Shown here: positions 26,801-34,913 of the stretch, in pieces
Layout: every line of letters begins with the position of its first letter
Position numbering within the stretch: position 1 is the first letter of the stretch
NCBI RefSeq assembly: GCF_014904705.1
Contig: NZ_JACZCQ010000010.1
Location: forward strand, 186,001-250,000
DNA: 64,000 nt
Reading direction: 5' to 3'
DNA from: Nisaea sediminum
GTDB lineage: Bacteria > Pseudomonadota > Alphaproteobacteria > Thalassobaculales > Thalassobaculaceae
Notes under the pieces: generated by a model
What the model was told of the DNA's origin: nothing
The model's input: the letters and a program-made list of their open reading frames with translations, nothing else
The model's database searches: none
Position numbers and translations under genes: made by a program

Positions 26801-27216
26801 CCTGGGGTAAGTCCGAATATGACTTGAAGCGCGTTCTGGTCCTGGAGGACGAGATCCACATCCGCAGGATCATTGTGCGACTGCTGAGGGAGATCGGCTT
26901 CGATACGATCTACGAAGCGAGTGACGGCATTGACGGTATGAAGGAGTTGCTGCGGGTCCGTCCCGATCTGATCCTCTGCGACATCCATATGGAGCCGATG
27001 GGCGGACTGAAATTCCTGCAGACGGTCCGCAACCTGAAGACATCGGATGCCGCCGACCTTCCTGTCATCTTCCTGACCGCGGATGCGGAGGTCGATACGG
27101 TACTGAAGGCGAAGGAGCTGCGCGTGGACGGCTATATCGCGAAACCCGTGTCCCTCGCGCATTTGAAGAGCAAGATCGATACGGTCTTGGCCGAGCACAA
27201 GGCGCGGTCAGCCTAG
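26797..27216 (+). CDS. Single-domain response regulator
   Basis: 139-residue receiver domain. Acidic pocket LEDE near 16-19, phosphoacceptor D62 in LILCDIHMEPMGG, conserved Thr in FLTAD and Lys in IAKPV. No output domain, so it acts as a CheY-like switch or phosphorelay intermediate. Start overlaps the kinase stop by 4 nt (translation coupling), which makes it the cognate partner of the Hpt domain. Its 3' end overlaps the convergent ABC transporter gene by 9 nt. Confidence 0.92.
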   Translation: MTWGKSEYDLKRVLVLEDEIHIRRIIVRLLREIGFDTIYEASDGIDGMKELLRVRPDLILCDIHMEPMGGLKFLQTVRNLKTSDAADLPVIFLTADAEVDTVLKAKELRVDGYIAKPVSLAHLKSKIDTVLAEHKARSA

Positions 27217-27987
27217 CAGGGGGCTTTTCCCCGCCTCCTGTTCCGCCAGCCCGGTCGGAACCACGGACATCACCCCGGAGACCGTTTTCGATATATCGGT
27301 CGTCACACCATAAAGCGCGGCGAGGTTGGCGTCCGTAATGACTTCTTCCGCGGGGCCCGACGCGATGATGCGTCCGTGGCGGAGACCGATCAGGTGGTCT
27401 GCGAAGCGGGCCGCGAGCGCCAGATCATGCATCGCGGTCAGCACTGCGATCCCGCGCTCTCTCGCCAGCCGGCGGACGATATCGAGAACAACGAGCTGGT
27501 GCCGCAAGTCCAGCGCCGCGGTGGGTTCATCCAGCAGCAGAACCTCCGGCGCGCGCACCAGAGCCTGGGCGAGATAAACGAGTTGCCGTTGTCCGCCGCT
27601 CAGGGTTGCGATCGGGCGATGCTGCAGGGCTTCCAGACCGAAGGCGGCAAGCGCATCGCCGGCGGCGCGGAGATCGGCCTTCGCCACTCTCAGACCGAGC
27701 GACGGCAGCCGTCCGAGCAGGACGGCTTCCATTGCTGTCAGAGACGAGGCACTGCCGGTGTCCTGCGGCATGTAGGCGACCTTGTCGGCGGTTCGTCCGC
27801 GCCCGTCTATCGTCACCGATCCGCCGTGTGTCTGGAGACCGGCGATGGCCCGCAGAAGCGACGACTTTCCGGTTCCGTTCGGCCCGATGATCGCCGCCGA
27901 GCAGCCTTTTCCCAACGTGAACCCGATATTCTCCAGGACGGTCTGGCGGCCGTAGGAGACAGAGAGATTCTCGATCCTGAGAGTCAC
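27208..27987 (-). CDS. Iron-chelate ABC transporter ATP-binding protein (FecE/FepC type)
   Basis: 259 residues with Walker A GPNGTGKSS, signature LSGGQRQ, Walker B VLLLDEPTAAL and H-loop AMHDL. The start is a GTG at 27987, preceded by GGAGGT with 4 nt spacing and overlapping the permease stop (GTGA). The longer open frame upstream is only the shadow of the permease gene. Last gene of the SBP-permease-ATPase operon. Confidence 0.92.
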   Translation of the reverse strand: MTLRIENLSVSYGRQTVLENIGFTLGKGCSAAIIGPNGTGKSSLLRAIAGLQTHGGSVTIDGRGRTADKVAYMPQDTGSASSLTAMEAVLLGRLPSLGLRVAKADLRAAGDALAAFGLEALQHRPIATLSGGQRQLVYLAQALVRAPEVLLLDEPTAALDLRHQLVVLDIVRRLARERGIAVLTAMHDLALAARFADHLIGLRHGRIIASGPAEEVITDANLAALYGVTTDISKTVSGVMSVVPTGLAEQEAGKSPLLG

Positions 27988-29045
27988 CAGAACCTCCGTC
28001 TCTGGCGCAGCACGAGGCCGAGCAGGAACGGTACGCCGACGATGGCGGTGACGATGCCGATCGGAATGACGGCACCGGGTGCGATGAGTTTCGAGGTGAT
28101 CGAGGCGACGATCATCAGGCCCGCCCCGGTAAATGCGGAGAGCGGCAGCAGCAGACGTTGATCCTCGCCTACGAGCATGCGCGCGAGATGCGGTGCGACC
28201 AGCCCCACGAAACCGATCGTGCCGACGAAGGAAACCGCTCCGGCGGTCAGCAGGGCGACGATGGCGAACGTCCGGATGCGCAGGCTCTCGACATTGACCC
28301 CGAGGCTCGCCGCCCGATCGTCGCCGAGCCTGAGGGCCGTGAGGCGCCAGAGATCCGGCAGCAGGAGGAGCGTTCCGGCGCACAGGATCGCGCCGGATAC
28401 GGCAACGCTTGTCCAGGTCGCCTTGAGCAGGCTGCCGAAGGTCCAGAAGACGATCTCCTGCAGCACTTCCGGCGAGGCCATGTATTGCACCATCGACTGC
28501 AGGGACTGGAAGAGGAACAGCATCGCGATGCCCGCGAGGATCATGGTCTCCGAACTGATTCCCCGAAGCCGCGCGACCGCGATCACCATCAGGGCGGAGA
28601 GCGCCGCGGTCGTGAATGCCGCGAGCGGTACGCCGAGAAATGGCAGGAGCGGGAGCGAGAACCCGCCGAGGATGGCGATCGCCGCTCCCAGGCCCGCTGC
28701 GGCGGAGAAGCCGAGCGTGTAGGGACTTGCAAGGGGATTGCCGAGAATGGTCTGCATCAGCGCGCCGCCGACTCCGAGCGAGGCGCCCACGGTCATCGCG
28801 GTCAGGGTCATCGGCAGCCTAATGTCGTGGACGATGATCCGCGCCATCGGGTCGAGCGACCCGGCAGCTCCGAAGAGGGCGCCGAGGACATCTCCCGCGG
28901 CGAGAAACGAAGGACCGACGAGAATATCGGCAACGGTCCCGCCAGCGAGTCCGAGCAGGACCGCGACCATCACCGTGAGACGTCGCCGCACGAGGACGTT
29001 GTATCCGTCCGCAAGCGCGGGCGTATGCAAATCTGTGGATATCAT
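27984..29045 (-). CDS. Iron-chelate ABC transporter permease (FecCD family)
   Basis: 353-residue permease with about ten helices. FecCD signatures visible: RLPMTLTAMTVGASLGVGGALMQ, GNPLASPYTLGFS, and FVGLVAPHLARMLVGEDQR near the C-terminus. Single permease gene, so the transporter is probably a BtuC-like homodimer. ATG at 29045 follows AAAGGG. Confidence 0.93.
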   Translation of the reverse strand: MISTDLHTPALADGYNVLVRRRLTVMVAVLLGLAGGTVADILVGPSFLAAGDVLGALFGAAGSLDPMARIIVHDIRLPMTLTAMTVGASLGVGGALMQTILGNPLASPYTLGFSAAAGLGAAIAILGGFSLPLLPFLGVPLAAFTTAALSALMVIAVARLRGISSETMILAGIAMLFLFQSLQSMVQYMASPEVLQEIVFWTFGSLLKATWTSVAVSGAILCAGTLLLLPDLWRLTALRLGDDRAASLGVNVESLRIRTFAIVALLTAGAVSFVGTIGFVGLVAPHLARMLVGEDQRLLLPLSAFTGAGLMIVASITSKLIAPGAVIPIGIVTAIVGVPFLLGLVLRQRRRFW

Positions 29046-29101
29046 GGCTGAGCCCTTTCGACAGGCGGCTGCGCGACTTGGTCGGCCGCGCAGCCCGGAT
29101 C

Positions 29102-30223
29102 TCAGTTTGCCTTCAGCATGAAAGTGCCGTCGGCTGCGACCGGCAGCCATTCCCGATAGAACCGGCGGTGTGCCGCTTCCGGATCGAGATCCGCGAACAG
29201 GTCCGGGTGGAGGGCTTTGGCGATGAATTGCAGGAAGGTGTAGTCGTAGAGCGTCCGCGCGCCGCTATGATAGACCGTGTAGAGGTCGCCGCTCTCGACC
29301 GCCGGCAGGGCGGACCAGCCAGACCGCGTCCTGTAGGCACCGGCACGGGCCTTCGTGACCGCCGGATCCACGGCGAAGCCCATCAGGACCGCCTGGTCCA
29401 GCCCGGTCCAGCTCGACCCGGCGAGCAGGATGACCTCCGGCTTGGAGGCAAGCACATATTCGGGGTTGAGCGGCCCCCAGTTCTCGATTTGATCGTTGGC
29501 GATATTGTCGCCTCCGGCAATGTCGATGACGCCGCCCCACATCCCGCCGGCATAACTGTTGTCGACCTCACCCGGGCCCTTGCGCCCGAGTTCCACATAG
29601 ACCTTCTTCTTCGGTCCTTCGGCCTTCGCGACCCGCGCCAGCACGTCGGTGACAGCGGCCTCGTACTCGGCGGCAAGCCGGTCGGCGCGGCTCTCGCTCG
29701 CCATCACCTTCCCGATCAGGTGCGTGCTGGCGATATGCTTCTCGAGGGTCTGCGCATTGTAGTCCACGACGACGATCGGGATTCCGGCCTTCTCCAGCGT
29801 CTGCGCCGCTTCGCCGAGCGATCGGTACTGCCAGACTGCGAGTATGGCGACATCCGGACGGGCGGTCAGGGCCGCCTCGAGATTGAAGGTCCCGGCGCCG
29901 AAATCGCCGATATCGGCCAGCGTCTCGATACGCGGTTCGATTCTCGTGTAGGCAATCCACTGGGACGGGCGCCAGCCCTCCCAGGTCCCACGGGAGATCG
30001 CAACGACCCGTTGATAGGCGCCGGGGCCGACGATTGCATAGAAATCCTCGAAATAGAAACCGAGCAGCACGCGCTCGGCGCCATGCGGAACGGTCACGGT
30101 ACGGCCCACCGTATCTGTTACGGTCACCGTTTCAACGGCCCGGGCGGGTGTCGGTTGCAGGATGGAAAACAGGGTCGCGGCGACGGCGATGACGGCCGCG
30201 CCCATAAATATCGGACGGAACAT
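29102..30223 (-). CDS. Iron-chelate ABC transporter substrate-binding protein
   Basis: 373 residues with an N-terminal signal sequence (hydrophobic core about 8-22, cleavage near ARA-VET). The mature protein is of the FepB/BtuF type: TDTVGRTVTVPHGAERVLL, then RPDVAILAVW and GGDNIANDQIENWG. It delivers a siderophore, heme or cobalamin-like ligand to the permease downstream. The specific ligand cannot be told; no TonB-dependent receptor is in the window. Confidence 0.9.
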   Translation of the reverse strand: MFRPIFMGAAVIAVAATLFSILQPTPARAVETVTVTDTVGRTVTVPHGAERVLLGFYFEDFYAIVGPGAYQRVVAISRGTWEGWRPSQWIAYTRIEPRIETLADIGDFGAGTFNLEAALTARPDVAILAVWQYRSLGEAAQTLEKAGIPIVVVDYNAQTLEKHIASTHLIGKVMASESRADRLAAEYEAAVTDVLARVAKAEGPKKKVYVELGRKGPGEVDNSYAGGMWGGVIDIAGGDNIANDQIENWGPLNPEYVLASKPEVILLAGSSWTGLDQAVLMGFAVDPAVTKARAGAYRTRSGWSALPAVESGDLYTVYHSGARTLYDYTFLQFIAKALHPDLFADLDPEAAHRRFYREWLPVAADGTFMLKAN

Positions 30224-30278
30224 GGAATGGTCCCTTTCTTGAGGTCTGATCGTTGTGCCGGAGGCACGGGGTATCGGA

Positions 30279-30692
30279 TCAGCTCAGAAAAGGAGGGGCC
30301 CGGGTGACGTAGACGCCTGCGGCGGCGTTGCCGCGGACGGTCTGCTGTTCGAGAGGTGTCGCGAGAGTGCGAACAGCCTCATACGGGCCGTGCAGATCGT
30401 TGCAGGCCGGAGCCGGAAGCACGGTGCCGCCAAAGGACTGGCACCAGTCGCAGCGGCCACCCTCGGTCTCGCCGGAGACCGGTTGTCCGCTCTCGTCAAG
30501 CGCCACCAGACGGAAACCGTCCGGGGTGCAAAGAGTGACGACCTGAACGGCATCACCGGCCCTGAGCGCGTTAAGGGCGGCTGTGGCCGGTCCGGCCAGA
30601 ATTCCGGACATCGCGAATTGCGCCATGAGCCAGACGATCATGGGCAGCAAAGCGAAGGAACGGAATCGCCGGCAAACGCGCATCAGGAGCAT
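30279..30692 (-). CDS. DUF2946-like small exported/membrane protein
   Basis: 137 residues: an N-terminal membrane or signal helix (about 11-33), then VVTLCTPDGFRLVALDESG, a CDWC pair, and the C-terminal RAPPFLS. CTxDG, CxxC and terminal RAPP are hallmarks of DUF2946, often found beside metal-uptake genes. It lies 55 nt before the iron ABC operon on the same strand and may be its first gene. No clear ribosome site; the ATG at 30683 is an alternative start. Confidence 0.7.
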   Translation of the reverse strand: MLLMRVCRRFRSFALLPMIVWLMAQFAMSGILAGPATAALNALRAGDAVQVVTLCTPDGFRLVALDESGQPVSGETEGGRCDWCQSFGGTVLPAPACNDLHGPYEAVRTLATPLEQQTVRGNAAAGVYVTRAPPFLS

Positions 30693-30788
30693 TCGGATTG
30701 TGGATCGGAAGCCACGGGACTTTGTCCTGCCGACCGGGGAAAAGCAACAGGCAACGCACTTGCGCCGACCTGCATGCTCGCGCGGCTC

Positions 30789-30806
30789 TTGTCATATTTG
30801 AATCAC
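30789..30806 (+). promoter_or_regulatory. Possible weak Pho-box-like site before phoX
   Basis: TTGTCAT at 30789-30795, followed after 4 nt by GAATCAC. The first half matches the PhoB half-site CTGTCAT at six of seven positions; the second matches poorly. It sits 120 nt before the phosphatase start. Suggestive only. Confidence 0.25.
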
Positions 30807-30926
30807 GCACAACAGCTACCTTCGTTCCGCGCAGGGACGTCTCCACACCGATGAAGAGACCGACGGCGGAAGACGGGCCGCATTGCGGCCGTTCGATCAA
30901 CGAACCGAACATTACGAAGGTGAGAT

Positions 30927-32834
30927 ATGACAAACGTGACGAATCAATCCGCAGTCACGCAGGAGCGCGATCTGTCGTTCGACGACTGGGACGAGGTCAA
31001 TTCCCCGCGTCCGGCGCTCTGCGATTTTGACCATGTCGTCGAGAAGGCCATGAGCCGCCGCGGCTTCCTCGGCGCCCTGACCGTGTTTGGCGCTTCCAGC
31101 TTCCTGATGGGGACTTCGGCCCTCACTCCGGCGGAGGCGGCATCCCGACTTTCCTTCGAACAGGTGGCGGCGAACACGCTCGACACCGTGACCGTGCCGA
31201 AAGGCTACAACTGGAGCATCGTCGCGACCTGGGGACAGCCGCTCTGGTCCAAGGGCGCCGAATTCGACGAGGCCACGCGGGGGACGGGCGAGACCCAGGA
31301 GCTGGCGTTCGGCGACAATACCGACGGCATGGCGATGTTCGTCGACGGCGGCAAGCATGTCCTCGCGATCAACAACGAATATACCAACCGCGGGATCATC
31401 TATGGCGCGCGCGAGAGCAAGCTGCCGGAGAATGCCGACGACGTCCGCAAGGGCAAGGCCGCGCACGGCGTTTCCGTGATCGAGGTCGCTGAGACGGGGG
31501 GACGCTGGAACATCGTCGTGGACTCGCCGTTGAACCGGCGCATCACCGCCGATACGCCGATGGAGATCACCGGTCCGGCACGCGGTCATGACCTGATGAA
31601 AACCGCGGCCGACCCGAGCGGCACGACCTCGCTCGGCACCTGGAACAATTGCGGCAACGGACGCACGCCTTGGGGCACCTACCTCGCCTGCGAGGAAAAC
31701 TTCAACGGCTACTTCTCCTCCAGCGACGAAAGCTACAAGCCGAGCGCGGAGCTCTCCCGCTACGGCGTGAAGACCAAGGACTGGGGCTATGCCTGGGCGA
31801 CCGCGGACGAGCGCTTCGACATCTCCAAGCATCCGCATGAGCCGAACCGTGCTGGCTATATCGTCGAGATCGATCCGTTCGACCCGACCTCGACGCCCAA
31901 GAAGCGCACCGCGCTCGGCCGCTTCAAGCACGAGAATGCGGAGCTCGTGGTCGCGGCGGACGGCCGGGTCGTCGTCTATATGGGCGACGACGAGCGCGGC
32001 GAGTTCCTCTACCGCTTCATCTCCGATGGCACCTATGCGATCGGTGGCGACAATTCGGACCTGCTTGAGACCGGCTCTCTCTTCGTTGCCAAATTCAACG
32101 AGGACGGCACCGGCGAATGGCTCGCGCTGACGCCGGAGACCACCGGCATGTCCGAGGCCGAAATCGCCATCCACACGCGGATCGCGGCCTCCAAGGTCGG
32201 CGCCACGACGATGGACCGGCCGGAATGGGTTTCCTCCCATCCGAAGAAGGCCGAGATCTATTGCTGCCTGACCAACAACAAGAACCGCGGCGTGAAGCCG
32301 AATGCCGGCGGCGACGCCACGCCGGCGGTCGGCCCGAACCCGCGCGAGAAGAACAATTACGGTCAGATCGTGCGCTGGCAGCCGGAAGGCGGCGATCATG
32401 TCGCGACCGGTTTCAACTGGAACCTGTTCGTGCTCGCGGGCAATCCGACGGTCCATTCGGATGCCTATGCCGGGTCGAAGAACGTCAATCCGGAGAACAT
32501 GTTCAACTCGCCGGACGGCCTGGCCTTCGACAGCACCGGCCTGCTCTGGATCCAGACCGACGGCAATTATTCGAACCAGGGCGACTTCGCCGGTCAGGGC
32601 AACAACCAGATGCTGGTGGGCGACCCGGAAACCGGCGAGATCAGGCGTTTCTTGGTCGGTCCGAAGGAATGCGAGGTCACCGGCATCACCTGGAGCCCGG
32701 ACCGCAAGACGCTTTTCGTCGGCATCCAGCATCCGGGCGAGAAAGGCAACAGCAACTTCCCGGGCGGCGGCGCCTCGGTGCCGCGCTCCTGCGTCATCGC
32801 CATCAAGCGCGACGACAACGGCCTGATCGGCTGA
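30927..32834 (+). CDS. phoX: PhoX-family alkaline phosphatase (DUF839)
   Basis: 635 residues. A Tat signal, SRRGFLGALTVFGASSF, lies at about 43-60 after a long cytoplasmic-like leader, which is usual for PhoX. The mature beta-propeller shows DNTDGMAMF, TWNNCGNGRTPWGTYLACEE, GRFKHENAE, GDDERGEFLYRF and SPDGLAFDSTGLLWIQTDG, all PhoX signatures. PhoX is a Ca2+/Fe3+ phosphatase releasing phosphate from esters outside the cytoplasm under phosphate starvation. Ribosome site GAAGGTGAG precedes the ATG at 30927. Confidence 0.94.
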   Translation: MTNVTNQSAVTQERDLSFDDWDEVNSPRPALCDFDHVVEKAMSRRGFLGALTVFGASSFLMGTSALTPAEAASRLSFEQVAANTLDTVTVPKGYNWSIVATWGQPLWSKGAEFDEATRGTGETQELAFGDNTDGMAMFVDGGKHVLAINNEYTNRGIIYGARESKLPENADDVRKGKAAHGVSVIEVAETGGRWNIVVDSPLNRRITADTPMEITGPARGHDLMKTAADPSGTTSLGTWNNCGNGRTPWGTYLACEENFNGYFSSSDESYKPSAELSRYGVKTKDWGYAWATADERFDISKHPHEPNRAGYIVEIDPFDPTSTPKKRTALGRFKHENAELVVAADGRVVVYMGDDERGEFLYRFISDGTYAIGGDNSDLLETGSLFVAKFNEDGTGEWLALTPETTGMSEAEIAIHTRIAASKVGATTMDRPEWVSSHPKKAEIYCCLTNNKNRGVKPNAGGDATPAVGPNPREKNNYGQIVRWQPEGGDHVATGFNWNLFVLAGNPTVHSDAYAGSKNVNPENMFNSPDGLAFDSTGLLWIQTDGNYSNQGDFAGQGNNQMLVGDPETGEIRRFLVGPKECEVTGITWSPDRKTLFVGIQHPGEKGNSNFPGGGASVPRSCVIAIKRDDNGLIG

Positions 32835-32865
32835 CGGACGCGTCAATCTGAGAATGGACGACGGG

Positions 32866-32904
32866 CCCCCCCCCCTGGGGCGGGGCGCTTTCTTTGCCCC
32901 CCCC
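32866..32904. other. Poly-C / poly-G cluster after phoX (possible terminator)
   Basis: A run of ten C (32866-32875), then TGGGGCGGGGCGC, then TTTCTTTG and a run of eight C (32897-32904). The G-rich part can pair with either C run, so a hairpin is possible, followed by no long T-run. Homopolymers of this length are otherwise absent from the window and may be a phase-variable or error-prone site. Confidence 0.4.
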
Positions 32905-32909
32905 TCCAT

Positions 32910-33062
32910 TTTCTCCTCTGGGTCTTCCTTGCCCGCAACTGGAACAAGCTCGACGGCAATCCGCGCCTCGGGCCGGTCTACCGGACCTGGGACCGGATGG
33001 CGGAGGACAAACAGGCGGCCGACCGTGACAGCGCGGCGTCTTTCCTTGCGGCGCTTTCCTGA
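32910..33062 (+). pseudogene. C-terminal relic of an FeS-type (PhrB-like) DNA photolyase
   Basis: In frame up to the TGA at 33060-33062, the sequence encodes LLWVFLARNWNKLD then GNPRLGPVYRTWDRM and a short tail. This matches, by family knowledge, the extreme C-terminus of FeS-BCP photolyases (YWDFL-RN..L..NPR....YR-WDRM). Nothing upstream continues the protein: the preceding 70 nt are the poly-C region and then phoX. About 50 of the usual 500 codons remain, without a start or ribosome site. Its partner gene, DUF2256, persists antisense to it. Confidence 0.65.
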
Positions 33063-33208
33063 CTAAAAGCCTTCGCAGAGCGACGGCACCGCTCCGAGCA
33101 GTATCGCACCTCGTCCCAGACGCGTGCCCACTTGCGCCGCCAGGCGAAGGGGCGCCGGCAGGTCACGCAAATCTTTTCGGGCAGGTCGCCCTTCCGTCTC
33201 ATCTTCAT
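32978..33208 (-). CDS. DUF2256 zinc-ribbon-like protein with antisense C-terminal extension
   Basis: 76 residues. The first 50 are a clear DUF2256 domain: KGDLPEKICVTCRRPFAWRR, then KWARVWDEVRYCSERC, four cysteines suited to one metal. The family is usually about 45-55 residues and commonly found next to FeS-type photolyases. Here residues 51-76 (ESAARKDAALS...) are read antisense through the photolyase relic and are probably an accidental extension after loss of the normal stop. Start at 33208 or at the in-frame ATG at 33202. Confidence 0.8.
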   Translation of the reverse strand: MKMRRKGDLPEKICVTCRRPFAWRRKWARVWDEVRYCSERCRRSAKAFSQESAARKDAALSRSAACLSSAIRSQVR

Positions 33209-33293
33209 CTTCTGGTCACGGAGAAGTGTCGGTGACTCTTTCTACGATGGGTGCTGTATGAAGGATCAGTGCCGCTATCGGGAGCCGTCTTGC

Positions 33294-33920
33294 ATGAAGC
33301 GCATCGAATATTTCTACGCCGCCTATTCCGGCTATGCCTGGATCGGTTCCGCCAGGCTGATGGAGATCGCCGCTGCGGCGGGCGCGGTGCTCGTCCACCG
33401 GCCATTCCATCTCCGGACGCTGGTGGCTGCGCGGGGAAACGCGGAGCGGATCGCCGATCCGGTCTACCGCAACTATGCCTTTCGCCGGGAGATCGAGCGC
33501 TGGGCGGAGTTTCGCGGCGTGCGCATGCTCGGCCGGACGCCGACGCATCATCAGGCCTCCTACGAAACCGCGAACCGGATGCTGATCGCCAATGGAGAGA
33601 CGGATGCCGGAACGGATCGCCTCGCGCATGCCTTCCTCGAAGCGCACTGGGCGGACGATGCCGACCTCTCGGACCTCGCCACTCTGGAGAGACTCGCGCG
33701 CGCAGCCGGGCTCGACGGTGCAGCGCTGATCGCCGCGGCCGGGGCGCCGGAGATCGGCGCGCGGCATGAGGCGAACACGGCAGAGGTTATCGAACGGGGC
33801 TTCTTCGGCTCGCCGACCTATGTCGTCGATGGCGACGTCTTCTATGGTCAGGACCGGCTTGAGCTGGTCGCGCGGGCGCTGGAGAAGCCGTTTGCAGACA
33901 AGTGGGCGGCGCTCGCCTGA
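33294..33920 (+). CDS. 2-hydroxychromene-2-carboxylate isomerase-like DsbA-fold protein
   Basis: 208 residues from MKRIEYFYAAYSGYAW. The thioredoxin-like DsbA/GST-kappa fold is indicated by that N-terminus, the cis-Pro element FFGSPTYVVDGDVFYGQDRL and the C-terminal helix. The family uses glutathione; in NahD-like enzymes it isomerises hydroxychromene carboxylate. No aromatic degradation genes surround it, so the substrate is open. An in-frame ATG at 33258 is less likely; the 33294 start has GGGAG 9 nt upstream. Confidence 0.82.
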   Translation: MKRIEYFYAAYSGYAWIGSARLMEIAAAAGAVLVHRPFHLRTLVAARGNAERIADPVYRNYAFRREIERWAEFRGVRMLGRTPTHHQASYETANRMLIANGETDAGTDRLAHAFLEAHWADDADLSDLATLERLARAAGLDGAALIAAAGAPEIGARHEANTAEVIERGFFGSPTYVVDGDVFYGQDRLELVARALEKPFADKWAALA

Positions 33921-33925
33921 AGGTT

Positions 33926-34804
33926 TCAGGCCGCGCGGAGTTTCTGCCGTCGCCGGATCTCTGCGATGCACGCCACGGCAAGTCCCGCCGTGAGCACCCA
34001 CCAGGCGGGGCGGATCCCGGCGGCGAAATCGAATTGCGCCTGCAGCATGGTCGTGATCGAGACCGGGTATTTCAGCGTGATCAGAGCGATCTCGAGACCC
34101 GCGGTAGCGACCGCAGGCAGCAGCGCCAGCGCCCCTAGAGCCTTGGTCCCCGGCGAACCGATCTTCCAGTTCCAGAGCCGGTAGAGCATCAGCCACGCGA
34201 AGAGCCCGCTGAAGAGCAGCGGCTCGGTCACATCGTTCTTCACCTGCAGAAAGAAATGCACCAGCGTCAGAAGCGCGATCGGATAGACCAGCTTGTGCAG
34301 CTTCTGCCAGCGCGGCCCGCCGAGGCGGCGCACCATGCCGTCGGTCGAGGTCGCGGCGAGGGCGCCGAGGCCGAGCAGGGCGACGAAGCCGATGGTGAGG
34401 TAGAAGCGGAGCACGATCTCGCTCGCCACCTTCGGCAGGTTCCAGGCCTCCTGACCGGTATAGAGCACGAGATGCAGGAGAGCACCGAAAAAGACCGTGA
34501 CCCCGACCATGCGCCGGACCGACATCAGCTCGCCCCAGCGCAGCACCCGGCGGAGCGGCGTAACCGCGAGCGAGGCGAGGAGGAAGAGGGTAGTCCACCA
34601 GCCCACCCGGTGGACCGCCTCGTCCCACGGACGCGCGCCGAGGGTTCCAGCGAGCGCGTCGGCCAGAAGAAGCAGGGCCGGCGCGAGCAGGGCAAGGAAG
34701 GTTGCGAGTTTCAGCCGCGAGAGCCGTCCCGCCCGGTCGGTCCAGGGCAGGTGGCGCGGAAACATGGCGGCGGCAGCGGGCCGGCGGACGGTCGCGGTAC
34801 TCAT
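33926..34804 (-). CDS. Ferric-reductase-like heme membrane protein, MsrQ/YedZ-like
   Basis: 292 residues with about eight helices. The YedZ/MsrQ pattern is visible: HRVGWWTTLFLLASLAVTPLR, FGALLHLVLYTG, RWQKLHKLVYPIALLTLVHFF, with histidines placed for heme binding. MsrQ supplies electrons to the periplasmic methionine sulfoxide reductase MsrP. It is longer than typical MsrQ, with two extra C-terminal helices, and no msrP is adjacent. A related ferric-reductase-type role is therefore also possible. The start at 34804 has AAGGAG about 12 nt upstream. Confidence 0.75.
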   Translation of the reverse strand: MSTATVRRPAAAAMFPRHLPWTDRAGRLSRLKLATFLALLAPALLLLADALAGTLGARPWDEAVHRVGWWTTLFLLASLAVTPLRRVLRWGELMSVRRMVGVTVFFGALLHLVLYTGQEAWNLPKVASEIVLRFYLTIGFVALLGLGALAATSTDGMVRRLGGPRWQKLHKLVYPIALLTLVHFFLQVKNDVTEPLLFSGLFAWLMLYRLWNWKIGSPGTKALGALALLPAVATAGLEIALITLKYPVSITTMLQAQFDFAAGIRPAWWVLTAGLAVACIAEIRRRQKLRAA

Positions 34805-34913
34805 GGCGGTGCATTCTCCTTGCCCGGAGGCGGAATTCAAGCGCTTCCGGGCAAGCTGGTCAGTTATGCCGCTGACATGAACGCACGATTGCGTGACCCG
34901 ATCATGCGCCTTC

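Noticed and set aside
30912-32909. Leftward 665-codon frame opposite phoX
   Set aside because: PhoX motifs and a Tat signal on the plus strand are decisive; the reverse frame has shadow composition.
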